From contig NZ_NQVN01000005.1 of assembly GCF_002770725.1 (NCBI RefSeq), positions 158,280 through 222,279 of the forward strand: DNA of 64,000 nt, in the 5' to 3' direction. Source of the DNA: Pleomorphomonas carboxyditropha (GTDB lineage: Bacteria > Pseudomonadota > Alphaproteobacteria > Rhizobiales > Pleomorphomonadaceae). Positions within the stretch are counted from its first letter, which is position 1; every line of letters starts with the position of its first letter. The translations under genes were made by a program, and so were the position numbers. A model generated the notes under the pieces. It saw only the letters and a list, made by a program, of their open reading frames with translations, ran no database searches and had not been told where the DNA came from. Below, piece by piece: positions 1-8,004 of this stretch.

Positions 1-76
1 CGCCGCGCGTGAAGGCGACGCCCGGCGCCTGCTCGCCGTCGCGCAAGGTGGTGTCGTTGAGGCGGGCGTCGGTCAT
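1..76 (-). CDS. nifV: Homocitrate synthase NifV, N-terminal fragment (runs off the window)
   Basis: Only the first 25 codons are present; the gene continues beyond base 1. The visible peptide starts MTDARLNDTTLRDGEQAPGV. LNDTTLRDGEQ is the N-terminal signature of the isopropylmalate/homocitrate synthase family, and its Arg-Asp are active-site residues. NifV condenses acetyl-CoA and 2-oxoglutarate to (R)-homocitrate, the organic ligand of the nitrogenase cofactor. The start codon overlaps the nifS stop codon by four bases (ATGA), which suggests translational coupling in a nifB-nifS-nifV operon. The sequence alone could be another family member such as leuA; the nif context decides the call. 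Confidence 0.88.
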   Translation of the reverse strand, partial: MTDARLNDTTLRDGEQAPGVAFTRG

Positions 77-1230
77 GCCGCGGTCTCCGGGATGCGGGCC
101 TCCCGCGCGATGGCCGGCAGCACCTCGACGAGGCGGTCGACGTCGGCGTCGGTATTGAAGCGGGAGAGCGAGATTCGGACGGTCGAGCCGGCGAGGCGCC
201 CGAGCCCCATGGCGAGGAGCACGCGGCTCGGCGCGGCGCCGCCGGCGGCGCAGGCCGAACCCGAGGAGGCGGCGATGCCGGCCCGGTCGAGGCGGTGCAG
301 CATCATCTCGGCGTCCGAGCCGGGGAAGGCGAGGCAGGCCGTGTTGACGAGGCGGGCGTCGCGGTCGCCGAGGACGATGGCGCCGGGCAGGGCGGCGAGG
401 ATGGCCGCTTCGAGGCGGTCGCGCAGGCGGGCGAGGCGGCCGGCGTCGCCATCGGCGAGGGCGAGCCGGGCGGCGACGCCGAAACCGACGATGCCCGGCA
501 CGTTCTCGGTGCCGGCCCGGCGGCCGCGCTCCTGGCCGCCGCCGGTGATCAGGCTCGAAAAGGCCGTGCCGCGCCGGACGTAGAGGGCGCCGACGCCCTT
601 CGGACCGTGCAGCTTGTGGGCGCTGAGCGAGGCCATGTCGACGCCGCCGGCGGCGACGGCTAGGTCGAGGCGGCCGGCCGCCTGCACGGCGTCGGTATGG
701 AACAGGGCGCCGGCGGCGTGGGCGGCCGGCACGAGGCCGGCGATGGGGAACAGCGTGCCGGTCTCGTTGTTGGCGGTCATCAGCGTGACCAGCGCCGTGG
801 CGGGGCCGAGGGCGGCGCGATAGGCGTCGAGGTCGAGCCGGCCGCGGCCGTCGACGGGCAGGCGGCGGACGACAATGCCGTCGGTCGCCGCGAGGCGGTC
901 GAGCGTCGCGTCGACCGATGCGTGCTCGACGGCGGAGGTCAGCACCTCGCGCCGGCCGGGGCGGGCGGCGAGCGCCGCCCGGATGGCCGCGACGTTGCTC
1001 TCGCTGCCGCCGGAGGTGAAGACGATCTCGTCCGGCCGCTCGGCGCCGGCGAGCGCCGCCACCTCGCGCCGGGCGGTCTCGACGGCGCGCCTTGCCTCGC
1101 GGCCGGCCGCGTGGCCGGAGGACGGGTTGCCGGGAAGGCCGGTCAGCGCGGCGAGCATCGCCTCGACGACGCGCGGATCGGCCGGCGTGGTGGCGTTGGC
1201 ATCGAGATAGACAAGCGGAGCGCCGGTCAT
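73..1230 (-). CDS. nifS: Cysteine desulfurase NifS
   Basis: This 385-residue pyridoxal-phosphate enzyme removes sulfur from L-cysteine and passes it on for iron-sulfur cluster assembly, here for nitrogenase maturation. Visible features are the N-terminal YLDANATTP, the PLP-binding lysine in SAHKLHGPKG (about Lys206), the cofactor-contacting HTDAVQ (about 178-183), and the catalytic cysteine in SSGSACAAGG (about Cys327). The length is normal for NifS/IscS. It begins 14 bases after nifB stops and overlaps nifV by four bases, so it is the middle gene of an operon that should be driven by the nifB promoter. IscS-type housekeeping desulfurases look alike; the nif neighbours support NifS. No nifU lies next to it in this window. 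Confidence 0.93.
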   Translation of the reverse strand: MTGAPLVYLDANATTPADPRVVEAMLAALTGLPGNPSSGHAAGREARRAVETARREVAALAGAERPDEIVFTSGGSESNVAAIRAALAARPGRREVLTSAVEHASVDATLDRLAATDGIVVRRLPVDGRGRLDLDAYRAALGPATALVTLMTANNETGTLFPIAGLVPAAHAAGALFHTDAVQAAGRLDLAVAAGGVDMASLSAHKLHGPKGVGALYVRRGTAFSSLITGGGQERGRRAGTENVPGIVGFGVAARLALADGDAGRLARLRDRLEAAILAALPGAIVLGDRDARLVNTACLAFPGSDAEMMLHRLDRAGIAASSGSACAAGGAAPSRVLLAMGLGRLAGSTVRISLSRFNTDADVDRLVEVLPAIAREARIPETAA

Positions 1231-1244
1231 GGTGGATGTCCGGA

Positions 1245-2699
1245 TCAGGCGACGGCGGCGGCGCGGCCGAAGCGCTCGGCGTAGACCTTGCCGACGGCGG
1301 CCTCGATATAGTCGTAGGCATGGGCGTCGCTGACGATGATGCCGGCGGCGGCGAGCGCCTCACGCGGGCAGTCGCCCACCTTGGCGCAGAGCACGGTGTC
1401 GATGCCGTCGAGGGCGGCGATGGTGGGATCGAGCGTCGCGTCCTCGCCGAAGCCGCCCATGCAATAGGCGTCGACCTTGCGGTGGCCGGTGAGCGTGATG
1501 CCCTTCGGTCCCGCCTCGTAGACCTGGAATTCGCGGGCGTGGCCGAAGTGCTCGTTGACGCGGGCGCCGCCCTTGGTGGCGACGGCGACGAGGAGGCGGA
1601 CGTCGTCGGTCACCGTGCCGACGCTGCGGAGAGCGTCGGCGCGGGCGGCGCCCCGGTCGCCGCGCTCGGCGGCGACGAAGGCGCGATAGGCTTGCCGGGG
1701 AGCGGGATCGTAGGTGACGGCCGCCGGCAGCCGGTCGAGGGTGAATTCCTGGCCGCGGTCCTCGCCGAGCAGGCCGATGGCGTCGGCGCGGCACTGGCGG
1801 CAATGGCGCATCAATTTGGCGCCGCCGTCGAGCCGGTCCTGCAATGCCTTGAGTTCGGCCGGCGTCGGTCCCCGCTGGCCGGTGAGGCCGAAATGGGTGC
1901 CGTGCGCCGGATCGGAGATCAGCGGCATGACGTTGTGCAGGAAGGCGCCGCGCGCCCGCACCGCCCGGTTGACCTCCGGGAGATGGTCGTCGTTGATGCC
2001 GGGGATCATCACCGAGTTGATCTTCACGAGGACGCCGCGCGCCGTCAGCATCTCGAGGCCGCGCATCTGCCGCTCGAGCAGAATGGTCGCCGCTTCCAGG
2101 CCGGTGCGGCGCTTGTGGTCGAAGAAGATCCACGGGTAGATCCGGGCGCCGATCGCCGGATCGACGGCGTTGATGGTGATCGTCACGTGGTCGATGGCCA
2201 TGCCGGCGATCTCGTCGGCGTGGTCGGGCAGGACGAGGCCGTTGGTGGAGAGGCAGAGCTTGATGTCGGGAATGACCGCCCGCACCGCCTCGAAGGTGGC
2301 GCGGGTCTTCTTCCAGTTGGCGAGCGCGTCGCCGGGCCCGGCGATGCCGAGCACCGACAGCTCCGGCACGGCGGCGGCCACCGCCACCACTTTCCGCACC
2401 GCCTCTTCCGGCGTCAGCCGCTCGGAGACGACGCCGGGCCGGCTCTCGTTGGAGCAGTCGTATTTGCGATTGCAGTAGTTGCACTGGATGTTGCAGGCCG
2501 GCGCCACGGCGACGTGCATGCGGGCAAAATAGTGGTGCGCCTCCTCCGAATAGCAGGGGTGATCCTTGATCTTCTCCCAGATGGCCGGGTCGACATCGGC
2601 GGGGCGGGCCGAGGTGCCGCAGGACGACGAGGCGCAGCCGCCGCGCCTCGGGCTTGGCGAGGCCATCAGGCTGTCGAGGGAGACGATCTGCGAGGACAT
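1245..2699 (-). CDS. nifB: Nitrogenase cofactor biosynthesis protein NifB (radical SAM, with NifX-like C-terminal domain)
   Basis: NifB uses S-adenosylmethionine radical chemistry to fuse two [4Fe-4S] clusters and insert a carbide, making NifB-co, the precursor of the iron-molybdenum cofactor. The protein has 484 residues. The radical SAM motif is CNIQCNYC (Cys69, Cys73, Cys76). Other family features are HPCYSEEAHHYFAR before it, IAGPGDALAN, and LMRHCRQCRADAIG near 300. From about residue 370 the chain is a NifX/NafY-like domain (VNEHFGHAREF, YCMGGFGED), the usual long two-domain NifB. The start is placed by a GGAGAG ribosome site eight bases upstream. It is the first gene of nifB-nifS-nifV and is preceded by a textbook sigma-54/NifA/IHF promoter. 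NifB is the single best marker of nitrogen fixation in this window. Confidence 0.97.
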   Translation of the reverse strand: MSSQIVSLDSLMASPSPRRGGCASSSCGTSARPADVDPAIWEKIKDHPCYSEEAHHYFARMHVAVAPACNIQCNYCNRKYDCSNESRPGVVSERLTPEEAVRKVVAVAAAVPELSVLGIAGPGDALANWKKTRATFEAVRAVIPDIKLCLSTNGLVLPDHADEIAGMAIDHVTITINAVDPAIGARIYPWIFFDHKRRTGLEAATILLERQMRGLEMLTARGVLVKINSVMIPGINDDHLPEVNRAVRARGAFLHNVMPLISDPAHGTHFGLTGQRGPTPAELKALQDRLDGGAKLMRHCRQCRADAIGLLGEDRGQEFTLDRLPAAVTYDPAPRQAYRAFVAAERGDRGAARADALRSVGTVTDDVRLLVAVATKGGARVNEHFGHAREFQVYEAGPKGITLTGHRKVDAYCMGGFGEDATLDPTIAALDGIDTVLCAKVGDCPREALAAAGIIVSDAHAYDYIEAAVGKVYAERFGRAAAVA

Positions 2700-2735
2700 G
2701 GCAACTCTCCGGGCGAAACGAGGTCATCTCGTCTC

Positions 2736-2751
2736 CGCAAGCGATGTGCCA
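2736..2751 (-). promoter_or_regulatory. Sigma-54 (RpoN) -24/-12 promoter of the nifB operon
   Basis: On the minus strand the sequence reads TGGCACATCGCTTGCG, an exact match to the TGGCAC-N5-TTGC consensus, with GG and GC separated by ten bases. It lies 37 bases upstream of the nifB start, leaving a leader of roughly 25-30 bases. Upstream IHF and NifA sites complete the architecture. It predicts transcription only under nitrogen-fixing conditions through NifA. Confidence 0.93.
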
Positions 2752-2768
2752 AAGTGAAAACCGTTAAA

Positions 2769-2781
2769 TATCAGTCTGTTG
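2769..2781. promoter_or_regulatory. IHF binding site in the nifB promoter
   Basis: TATCAGTCTGTTG matches the IHF consensus WATCARNNNNTTR at every defined position. It lies between the NifA activator site and the -24/-12 element. In nif promoters a DNA bend at this position brings bound NifA into contact with sigma-54 RNA polymerase. The function is inferred from position and consensus. Confidence 0.75.
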
Positions 2782-2822
2782 TCTAGCCATGCCGCGAAAG
2801 CGACAGGGGAAACGACAGGCTT

Positions 2823-2838
2823 TGTCGGACTTGCGACA
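2823..2838. promoter_or_regulatory. NifA upstream activator sequence
   Basis: TGT-N10-ACA is present exactly (TGTCGGACTTGCGACA). Its centre is about 87 bases upstream of the middle of the -24/-12 element, inside the normal working range. It is the only TGT-N10-ACA I found in the nifB-ahpC gap. It faces nifB; no sigma-54 element faces ahpC. Confidence 0.88.
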
Positions 2839-3055
2839 CGACATCGCCGCGAGCGCGCACCGTCAAAAAACCGCGTCGGGTCAGGTGCCTTGCGCCTTCG
2901 CATCGGTTAGGCGGCGAATACTAGTAAAATCCCTTATTTTTCAATCGGAAACGCCATACATTAAAATGCCTCTAAGAAAGGCTTGCAATTCGTGCCGGAT
3001 GTGTCGATAGTGCCGCCCGTCCCTTTCAAACTCACTCGTGACGAGGATATTTCCC

Positions 3056-3610
3056 ATGCTCGGTATTGGCGACAAGCTCCCTTCCTTCACCGTCACCGGC
3101 GTCAAGCCCGGCTTCAACAACCACGTCGAGGGGGGCGTCTCCGCATTCGAGGAAATCACCGAAGCGTCCTTCCCCGGCAAGTGGAAGGTGATCTTCTTCT
3201 ACCCGAAGGACTTCACCTTCGTCTGCCCGACCGAGATCGCCGAGTTCGCCCGTCTCGCCAAGGATTTCGAGGACCGTGACGCCGTCGTGCTCGGCGGCTC
3301 CACCGACAACGAATTCGTCAAGCTGGCCTGGCGGCGCGACCACAAGGATCTCGACAAGCTGCCGATCTGGTCGTTCGCCGACAGCAACGGCTCGCTGGTC
3401 GACGGCCTCGGCGTGCGCTCGCCGGACGGCGTCGCCTACCGCGTGACGGTGGTCGTCGATCCCGACAACACGATCCAGCACATCTACGGCACCAACCTCA
3501 ACGTCGGCCGCAACCCGAAGGACACGCTGCGCGTCCTCGACGCCCTGCAGACCGACGAGCTCTGCCCGTGCAACCGCGAGGTCGGCGGCGAAACGCTGAA
3601 GGCCGCCTGA
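3056..3610 (+). CDS. ahpC: Peroxiredoxin AhpC (alkyl hydroperoxide reductase subunit)
   Basis: This 184-residue thiol peroxidase reduces hydrogen peroxide, alkyl hydroperoxides and probably peroxynitrite in the cytoplasm. The peroxidatic cysteine is in [12 protein letters not shown] (Cys57). A C-terminal CPC pair (Cys170, Cys172) in [12 protein letters not shown] supplies the resolving cysteine, as in AhpD-dependent AhpC proteins. The start [11 protein letters not shown] is preceded by GAGGAT; an ATG 18 bases earlier in frame is less likely. Its stop overlaps the ahpD start by one base (TGATG). It is divergent from nifB across a 356-base gap, which also holds an AT-rich stretch (2918-2975) likely to contain its own promoter; I could not assign a clear OxyR site. 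Confidence 0.95.
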   Translation: MLGIGDKLPSFTVTGVKPGFNNHVEGGVSAFEEITEASFPGKWKVIFFYPKDFTFVCPTEIAEFARLAKDFEDRDAVVLGGSTDNEFVKLAWRRDHKDLDKLPIWSFADSNGSLVDGLGVRSPDGVAYRVTVVVDPDNTIQHIYGTNLNVGRNPKDTLRVLDALQTDELCPCNREVGGETLKAA

Positions 3611-4143
3611 TGTCGATCGCCAGCCTGCAGGACAGGCTTCCCCCCTATGCCCGCGACGTGAAGCTGAACCTGTCGGCCATGGCCGAGGACGACAGCCTGA
3701 CGCCGCAGCAGAAGTACGGGTTGTTCGTCGCCTGTGGCCACGCGACGCGCAACGCGGACGTGGCGGCGGCGCTCGAAGGGGAGGCGGCGAGCCACCTCTC
3801 CGCCGAGGCGCTGGACGCCGCCCGCGGCGCCGGCGTGCTGATGGGCATGAACAACGTCTACTACCGCTTCCTGCACCTGACCTCGAACCCGGAATACCGG
3901 ACCATGCCGGCGCGGCTGCGCATGCAGCTGATCGGCAAGCCGGGCGTCGACAAGGTCGACTTCGAGCTGTGGTGCCTCGCCGTTTCGGCCATCAATGGCT
4001 GCGGCATGTGCATGGACAGCCACGAGAAGGTGGTGCGCGAGGCCGGCTTGCCGGCGTCGGCGGTGCAGACCGCCGTCCGCTTCGCCGCCATCATCCAGTC
4101 GGCGGCGGTGGCGCTCGAGACGGCGGCGGTGGTCGCCGCCTGA
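3610..4143 (+). CDS. ahpD: Alkyl hydroperoxidase AhpD
   Basis: AhpD is the dithiol reductase that regenerates AhpC where AhpF is missing, taking electrons from a lipoyl-protein system. It is 177 residues long. The carboxymuconolactone-decarboxylase-type active site is [12 protein letters not shown]: Cys131, Cys134 and His138 form the CxxCxxxH motif. The ATG at 3610 shares a base with the ahpC stop, so the two are coupled; a longer in-frame start inside ahpC is not needed. A strong hairpin follows at 4171. Confidence 0.95.
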   Translation: MSIASLQDRLPPYARDVKLNLSAMAEDDSLTPQQKYGLFVACGHATRNADVAAALEGEAASHLSAEALDAARGAGVLMGMNNVYYRFLHLTSNPEYRTMPARLRMQLIGKPGVDKVDFELWCLAVSAINGCGMCMDSHEKVVREAGLPASAVQTAVRFAAIIQSAAVALETAAVVAA

Positions 4144-4170
4144 TCCCGACGCCCTTTATCGATCATTGAG

Positions 4171-4198
4171 CGCCCGGCCGGATACCTCCGGCCGGGCG
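4171..4198. terminator. Hairpin between the convergent ahpD and NUDIX genes
   Basis: A perfect 12-base-pair GC-rich stem (4171-4182 with 4187-4198) has a four-base loop TACC. It starts 28 bases after the ahpD stop and ends just before the end of the leftward NUDIX gene. The downstream tract on the plus strand is only moderately T-rich, so it probably acts as a bidirectional terminator. Confidence 0.75.
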
Positions 4199-4203
4199 TT
4201 CCG

Positions 4204-4683
4204 TTACCACTGATCGGCGGGCGGTCGGCCTTCGAACAGCTCGGCGAGGCGGCGGCGCGTCGCCGCGGTCGTTCCCTCCGGCAGGTCGTCCGGCGGGAAA
4301 AGGCCGATTTCGGCGATCTCGCGATTGGCGCGGAAGGCGCGACGCACCGCGCAGGCCGGCAGGTGGTAGAGGGCGACGTGGTCGCGGCCGGCCATGGCCG
4401 GATTGAAGTAAAGGCCGAGGAAGCGGGCGGGGCCGGTCGCCTCGTAGCCGGTTTCCTCCAGAAGCTCGCGGCAGGCGGCGGCCTCGGCCGTCTCGCCGGC
4501 ATGGACGCCGCCGCCGGGCAGGTGCCAGCCGGACACGTAGGTGTGGCGGACCAGCAGCAGGCGCGCGTCGTCGAAGGCGATGGCGCGCACGCCCAGCGTG
4601 GTGCCGCGCCACAGCCGCACGGCCAGGGATCTGGCATGCCCGACAAGAGGTTGCATCGCATCGACGAGGCCGGAACGGGTCAT
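4204..4683 (-). CDS. NUDIX hydrolase
   Basis: This 159-residue protein should hydrolyse a nucleoside-diphosphate-linked substrate. The Nudix box GX5EX7REUXEEXGU is visible from [20 protein letters not shown] onward, around residues 57-79. It is preceded by WHLPGGG, the usual loop before the box. An amphipathic segment near the N-terminus ([12 protein letters not shown]) occurs in several alphaproteobacterial relatives. Nothing in the sequence fixes the substrate. It is a single gene, convergent with ahpD. Confidence 0.85.
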   Translation of the reverse strand: MTRSGLVDAMQPLVGHARSLAVRLWRGTTLGVRAIAFDDARLLLVRHTYVSGWHLPGGGVHAGETAEAAACRELLEETGYEATGPARFLGLYFNPAMAGRDHVALYHLPACAVRRAFRANREIAEIGLFPPDDLPEGTTAATRRRLAELFEGRPPADQW

Positions 4684-4781
4684 GGGTTCCTCATTGCGCG
4701 AGCGGATGAGACGTTGGAAATGAGCCGAAAGTTAGCCCTCGTGCAAAAGCCGATCGGTCCGGCGTGGACCCTCTTTCCCCA

Positions 4782-4831
4782 CGCATCCGCACGGTCCGGA
4801 AAGTCTGTGAACTTTCGGGTGGATGATTTAG
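4782..4831. repeat. Dispersed palindromic repeat, copy 1
   Basis: Outer arms GCATCC and GGATGA enclose an inner palindrome around GGAAAGTCTGTGAACTTTC. The same plan recurs at 26010 and 50387. Copy 3 shares the tail ACTTTTCGGGCGGATGCTTT with minor changes. All three copies are intergenic, or overlap only a stop codon, as expected for extragenic palindromic elements of Rhizobiales. The surrounding 4684-4987 interval holds no other recognisable gene. Confidence 0.65.
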
Positions 4832-4987
4832 CCTTTCGTCTAGGTCATACTTCGGGTTAACCACTTTTACCTCAAAGGAAAGCTCAGTGTTTAGCCTCAT
4901 GGCAAAAACATCGTGCATTTGCTATAGCTTTCCTGTGAAAGAGAAGTCGCTGGTGATTTCTCTCGACAACCTCAGAAGAAGGCTATC

Positions 4988-5104
4988 ATGTTTTCCCTCT
5001 TCCGCCGTCGCTTCAACCGTGCCCCGCGTTATAGTTGGGTGTCGGCCGTCGACGCGAGCAATCCCCATATCGTCGCCGCCGTGCTGACTTTCTGGGGGCG
5101 TTAG
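4988..5104 (+). CDS. Possible small protein of 38 residues, unknown function
   Basis: The frame MFSLFRRRFNRAPRYSWV continues to a C-terminal VLTFWGR and stops at TAG. A good ribosome site (AGAAGAAGG) sits five to twelve bases before the ATG. The N-terminal third is strongly basic; the middle has no clear membrane segment. A stable hairpin follows at 5162. The gene fills a gap otherwise free of coding sequence, upstream of the metallophosphoesterase. I do not recognise the family. Ribosome site, stop and following hairpin make it plausible, but at this length chance cannot be excluded. Confidence 0.35.
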   Translation: MFSLFRRRFNRAPRYSWVSAVDASNPHIVAAVLTFWGR

Positions 5105-5161
5105 TCCGGTTCGGACACGCAACGGTTCGAGGCGTGAACCAACTTCATGAGCATACCATTC

Positions 5162-5191
5162 GGGGCGGGTCGCCGGGCGGCGATCCGCCCC
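5162..5191 (+). terminator. GC-rich hairpin after the small reading frame
   Basis: GGGGCGG (5162-5168) pairs with CCGCCCC (5185-5191), and an inner TCGCC/GGCGA pairing brings the stem to about 13 pairs with a four-base GGGC loop. A short mixed T-rich stretch follows (TCGCTTTC). It lies 57 bases after the small frame and 61 bases before the metallophosphoesterase start, so it could terminate the former or act as a leader structure. Confidence 0.45.
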
Positions 5192-5252
5192 TCGCTTTCA
5201 AGGTCGCGCCATCTGGCTTTACCGGCGGCCGGGCATCGGCTACCCAGGGATC

Positions 5253-6149
5253 ATGTTCCGCCTGATCCACATTTCCGACCTGCATCTCGGTCCGCTGCCG
5301 GCGACGCGCATCCGCGATCTCGCGTCCAAGCGCATCCTCGGCTACGTCAACTGGCGACGCAACCGGTCGCGCGCCTTCGGCGACGATATCGAAGCGGCGC
5401 TCATCGCCGCCATCGCCGCCGAGCGGCCCGACCATGTCGCCGTGACGGGTGACCTCGTCAACATCGCGCTGGCCGGGGAGTATGTCACCGCCCGCGCTTT
5501 TCTCGGTCTCCTAGGGCCGGACGACGCGGTGAGCGCCGTGCCCGGCAATCACGACGCCTACGTGCCGGGCGCCGCCCGCCGGGCGCGGGAGGCCTGGGCG
5601 GCCTATATGACGGCGGATGCCGGCGAGGCGGGCGGCTGGCCCTATGTGCGCAGGCGCGGCGACGTCGCCATCGTCGGCGCGTCATCGGCCGTCGCCACCG
5701 GCCCGTTCATGGCGACGGGCAGCTTTTCCGAGGAGCAGGAGGAGCGGCTCTCGGCGGCGCTCGACACGCTCGGCCGGGCCGGTCTTTGCCGGGTGGTGCT
5801 GATCCATCATCCGCCGGTCAAGGGCGCGACGGCCTGGCACAAGCGGCTCTCCGGCGCCTCGCGCTTCCGCAAGGCGATCGCCAGGCACGGCGCGGAGCTC
5901 ATCCTGCACGGCCATACCCACCAGCCGACCCGGCTGTCGGTTGCCGGCCCGAAGGGCGACGTGCCGGTGATCGGCGTTTCCGCCGCGACGCAACGGCCGG
6001 ACGGCAGCCATCCGGCCGCCGGCTTCAACCTGTTCGATATCGAGAAGATCGATCCGGGATTCCGCATCCGTCACCGCCTGATGCAGGTGACGCCGGGCGG
6101 CGCGTTCGAGGAAACGCGCGCCGAGGAAATTATCAGCCCGGTACCATGA
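5253..6149 (+). CDS. Calcineurin-like metallophosphoesterase
   Basis: This 298-residue protein carries the whole two-metal signature: ISDLHLGP (about 7-14), VTGDLVN (about 65-71), VPGNHDAY (near 98) and a C-terminal HGHTHQP. Such enzymes hydrolyse phosphodiesters or phosphomonoesters with Mn or Fe. The closest general look-alikes are cyclic-nucleotide phosphodiesterase (CpdA-like) and UDP-diacylglucosamine hydrolase relatives, but the substrate cannot be fixed from sequence. There is no signal peptide. Its last 17 bases overlap the tail of the convergent gene at 6133. Confidence 0.88.
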   Translation: MFRLIHISDLHLGPLPATRIRDLASKRILGYVNWRRNRSRAFGDDIEAALIAAIAAERPDHVAVTGDLVNIALAGEYVTARAFLGLLGPDDAVSAVPGNHDAYVPGAARRAREAWAAYMTADAGEAGGWPYVRRRGDVAIVGASSAVATGPFMATGSFSEEQEERLSAALDTLGRAGLCRVVLIHHPPVKGATAWHKRLSGASRFRKAIARHGAELILHGHTHQPTRLSVAGPKGDVPVIGVSAATQRPDGSHPAAGFNLFDIEKIDPGFRIRHRLMQVTPGGAFEETRAEEIISPVP

Positions 6150-6741
6150 ACCAGGCATAGGCGACGAGGCCGAGCGCCCCGACGGCAAATCCGGCCAGGA
6201 AGACGATCAGCGCCCAGACGAGGGCCGAGCCACGGTCGCCCGTCCGGCCCGCCGCCGGTTCGCCGGCCGTCTCGCGGCGGTCCAGCGCCACGCTTCGCAG
6301 CTTTTCGACCAGCGCGTCGCTTTCGAGCGAGCGTTCGCGCTCGACCACCCGCTCGGCGATATAGTCGGTCACCGCGTCGGCGGCCGCGTCGAGGTCGGCG
6401 CTCTCGTGCAGCGTGAGGCGGCCGAGGCGGGTGTCCTTCAGGAAACGGTAGGAGCGGCGGTCGCGCGCCATCACCACATGCGTGGTGGGGTCGATCCACA
6501 GGCGCGGCGGCGTCGAGCCGGCCACCTCGCAGATGAAATAGGGATCGTCGGCGGGCAGTTCGGCAAAGACGCTCTGGAGCTCTTCGGCCAGCAGCGTCAA
6601 CCGCGCCCGGTCGCCGTCGTGCAGGTCGGCATAGGCGTCGGCCCGCTCGCTCTCGGCGATGCGCACGCGGCGCACGGCGTCGGAAAGACGCCGGACCTTG
6701 CCCTCGCCGATCTGGTTGTCGCCCGCCTCGCCGCCTGCCAT
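6133..6741 (-). CDS. Conserved hypothetical protein with one C-terminal membrane segment
   Basis: It has 202 residues. The soluble part (about 1-165) includes VRRVRIAESERADAYADLHD and PADDPYFICEV, and is rich in acidic and basic residues with probable helices. The end (about 172-198, SALVWALIVFLAGFAVGALG) is one clear hydrophobic helix, so the protein is likely tail-anchored with its N-terminus in the cytoplasm. I recognise no catalytic motif. It overlaps the metallophosphoesterase by 17 bases tail to tail. Confidence 0.75.
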   Translation of the reverse strand: MAGGEAGDNQIGEGKVRRLSDAVRRVRIAESERADAYADLHDGDRARLTLLAEELQSVFAELPADDPYFICEVAGSTPPRLWIDPTTHVVMARDRRSYRFLKDTRLGRLTLHESADLDAAADAVTDYIAERVVERERSLESDALVEKLRSVALDRRETAGEPAAGRTGDRGSALVWALIVFLAGFAVGALGLVAYAWFMVPG

Positions 6742-6968
6742 GGATCACCTTGATTGGTTGGGTCCAGTCTGGAACCTCACTCGAAATCATACATGGATGG
6801 CGGAATTAGGACTAGCTTAACCATTCTGTGCCCACAGCGGCCGCCGCGCTCCGGGGAAATGGCTGGCGTGGCCTTTCCAGGTGGGGCTTGCCGTCCGGCC
6901 TTTCGTCGTGCTTGAAGTCTGCCATGATGCCCGGCGCCGTCCGGCGACCGTCGGCGAGGAGGAAGCCC

Positions 6969-7211
6969 ATGAAGCCCGTTTTCATCCAGTTGCAGTGCAC
7001 GCCCGGCCGGACCTACGCGGTGGCCGACGCCATCTACGCCCTCGAAATCGCTTCCGAACTCTACTCGACGTCGGGCGAATACGATCTGCTGATGAAGATC
7101 TACGTCGACTCGTCGGCCCATGACGACATCGGCAAGTTCATCAACGAGAAGATCTCGTCGATTCCCGGCATCGTACGGACGCTGACGACGCTGACGTTCC
7201 GGGCGTTTTAA
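6969..7211 (+). CDS. Stand-alone Lrp/AsnC-type ligand-binding (RAM) domain protein
   Basis: This 80-residue protein consists of just the alpha-beta effector domain of Lrp/AsnC regulators: FIQLQCTPGRTYAVADAI, then EYDLLMKIYVD, then IPGIVRTLTTLTF. There is no helix-turn-helix. A GAGGAGG ribosome site lies six to twelve bases before the ATG. Such small proteins form the same ring-like oligomers as Lrp effector domains and may bind amino acids or modulate a full-length Lrp. It is monocistronic, convergent with the DUF1223 gene. Confidence 0.88.
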   Translation: MKPVFIQLQCTPGRTYAVADAIYALEIASELYSTSGEYDLLMKIYVDSSAHDDIGKFINEKISSIPGIVRTLTTLTFRAF

Positions 7212-7233
7212 TCCGCGCGGCGTCCGACGGCGC

Positions 7234-8004
7234 TCAGCTGCCGCTGCCGCTCTGGAGCGCCAGGCGGGTGGCGCCGAGGATCGGGCCGGGCAGGCCGCCC
7301 TTCTTGGCCTGAACGATGACGGCAAGGCCGGCGGTGCCCTCGGGGGCCACGTCGGCGAGCGGCAGTTCCAGCGTCATCGCGTCGCCGGACCACATCCCGA
7401 CCACCTGCATCCGGTCGACGACGTTGACATAGGTGACCGAGGCATCGCGATTCTCGCCGGAGCGGATATTCACCGTCTTCGGCGGCAGGTAGCCGGCGAT
7501 CCACACCGAGGCCTCGCCGGCGTGTTCCCGTGCCGGCAGGGTGATGACGACGCGGTCGTCGGCGATGCGGGCGGCGACCGCCAGGTCGGGCGTCTCGCCG
7601 TTGTCGCGCATGACGTCGAAGGAGGCGCGGATTTCGTCCTGCCGGCTGCCGATCACCGCGCTGCGGCCGTTGAGCACCGCCTGCGGCGTGAAGACGGCGT
7701 GGTCGGCGCGCGCCTTGGCATATTCGCGCTGGCGGCGCGTGAATTCCGGCTTGGCGTAGGTGTCGCGCCAGCCGAGATAGTCCCAGTAGTCGACGGCGAA
7801 GGTAAGGGCGACGGTGTTGGGATCCTTGGCGAGCTGGGCCAGTACCTTGTCGGCCGGCGGGCAGGCGGAGCAGCCCTGGCTGGTGAACAGCTCGACGACA
7901 TCGGCCGCCGCGGCGCTGCCGCCGCCGACTGCCAGGGCGACGCAGCAGGATGCCATGCTGCGAGCAAATCCGCCGAAGGTTCCCCGCCACACTAACGTAT
8001 CCAA
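7234..8004 (-). CDS. DUF1223 family secreted thioredoxin-fold protein
   Basis: It has 256 residues with an N-terminal hydrophobic segment around 13-33 ending near AAAADV, consistent with export to the periplasm. The signature VELFTSQGCSACPPAD carries a CxxC pair like that of thioredoxin-fold proteins. The later DYWDYLGW and FTPQAVLNG blocks are typical of DUF1223. The family is common in Rhizobiales; its function is not established, though the CxxC suggests redox chemistry. Upstream (8005-8143) is non-coding. Confidence 0.82.
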   Translation of the reverse strand: MDTLVWRGTFGGFARSMASCCVALAVGGGSAAAADVVELFTSQGCSACPPADKVLAQLAKDPNTVALTFAVDYWDYLGWRDTYAKPEFTRRQREYAKARADHAVFTPQAVLNGRSAVIGSRQDEIRASFDVMRDNGETPDLAVAARIADDRVVITLPAREHAGEASVWIAGYLPPKTVNIRSGENRDASVTYVNVVDRMQVVGMWSGDAMTLELPLADVAPEGTAGLAVIVQAKKGGLPGPILGATRLALQSGSGS

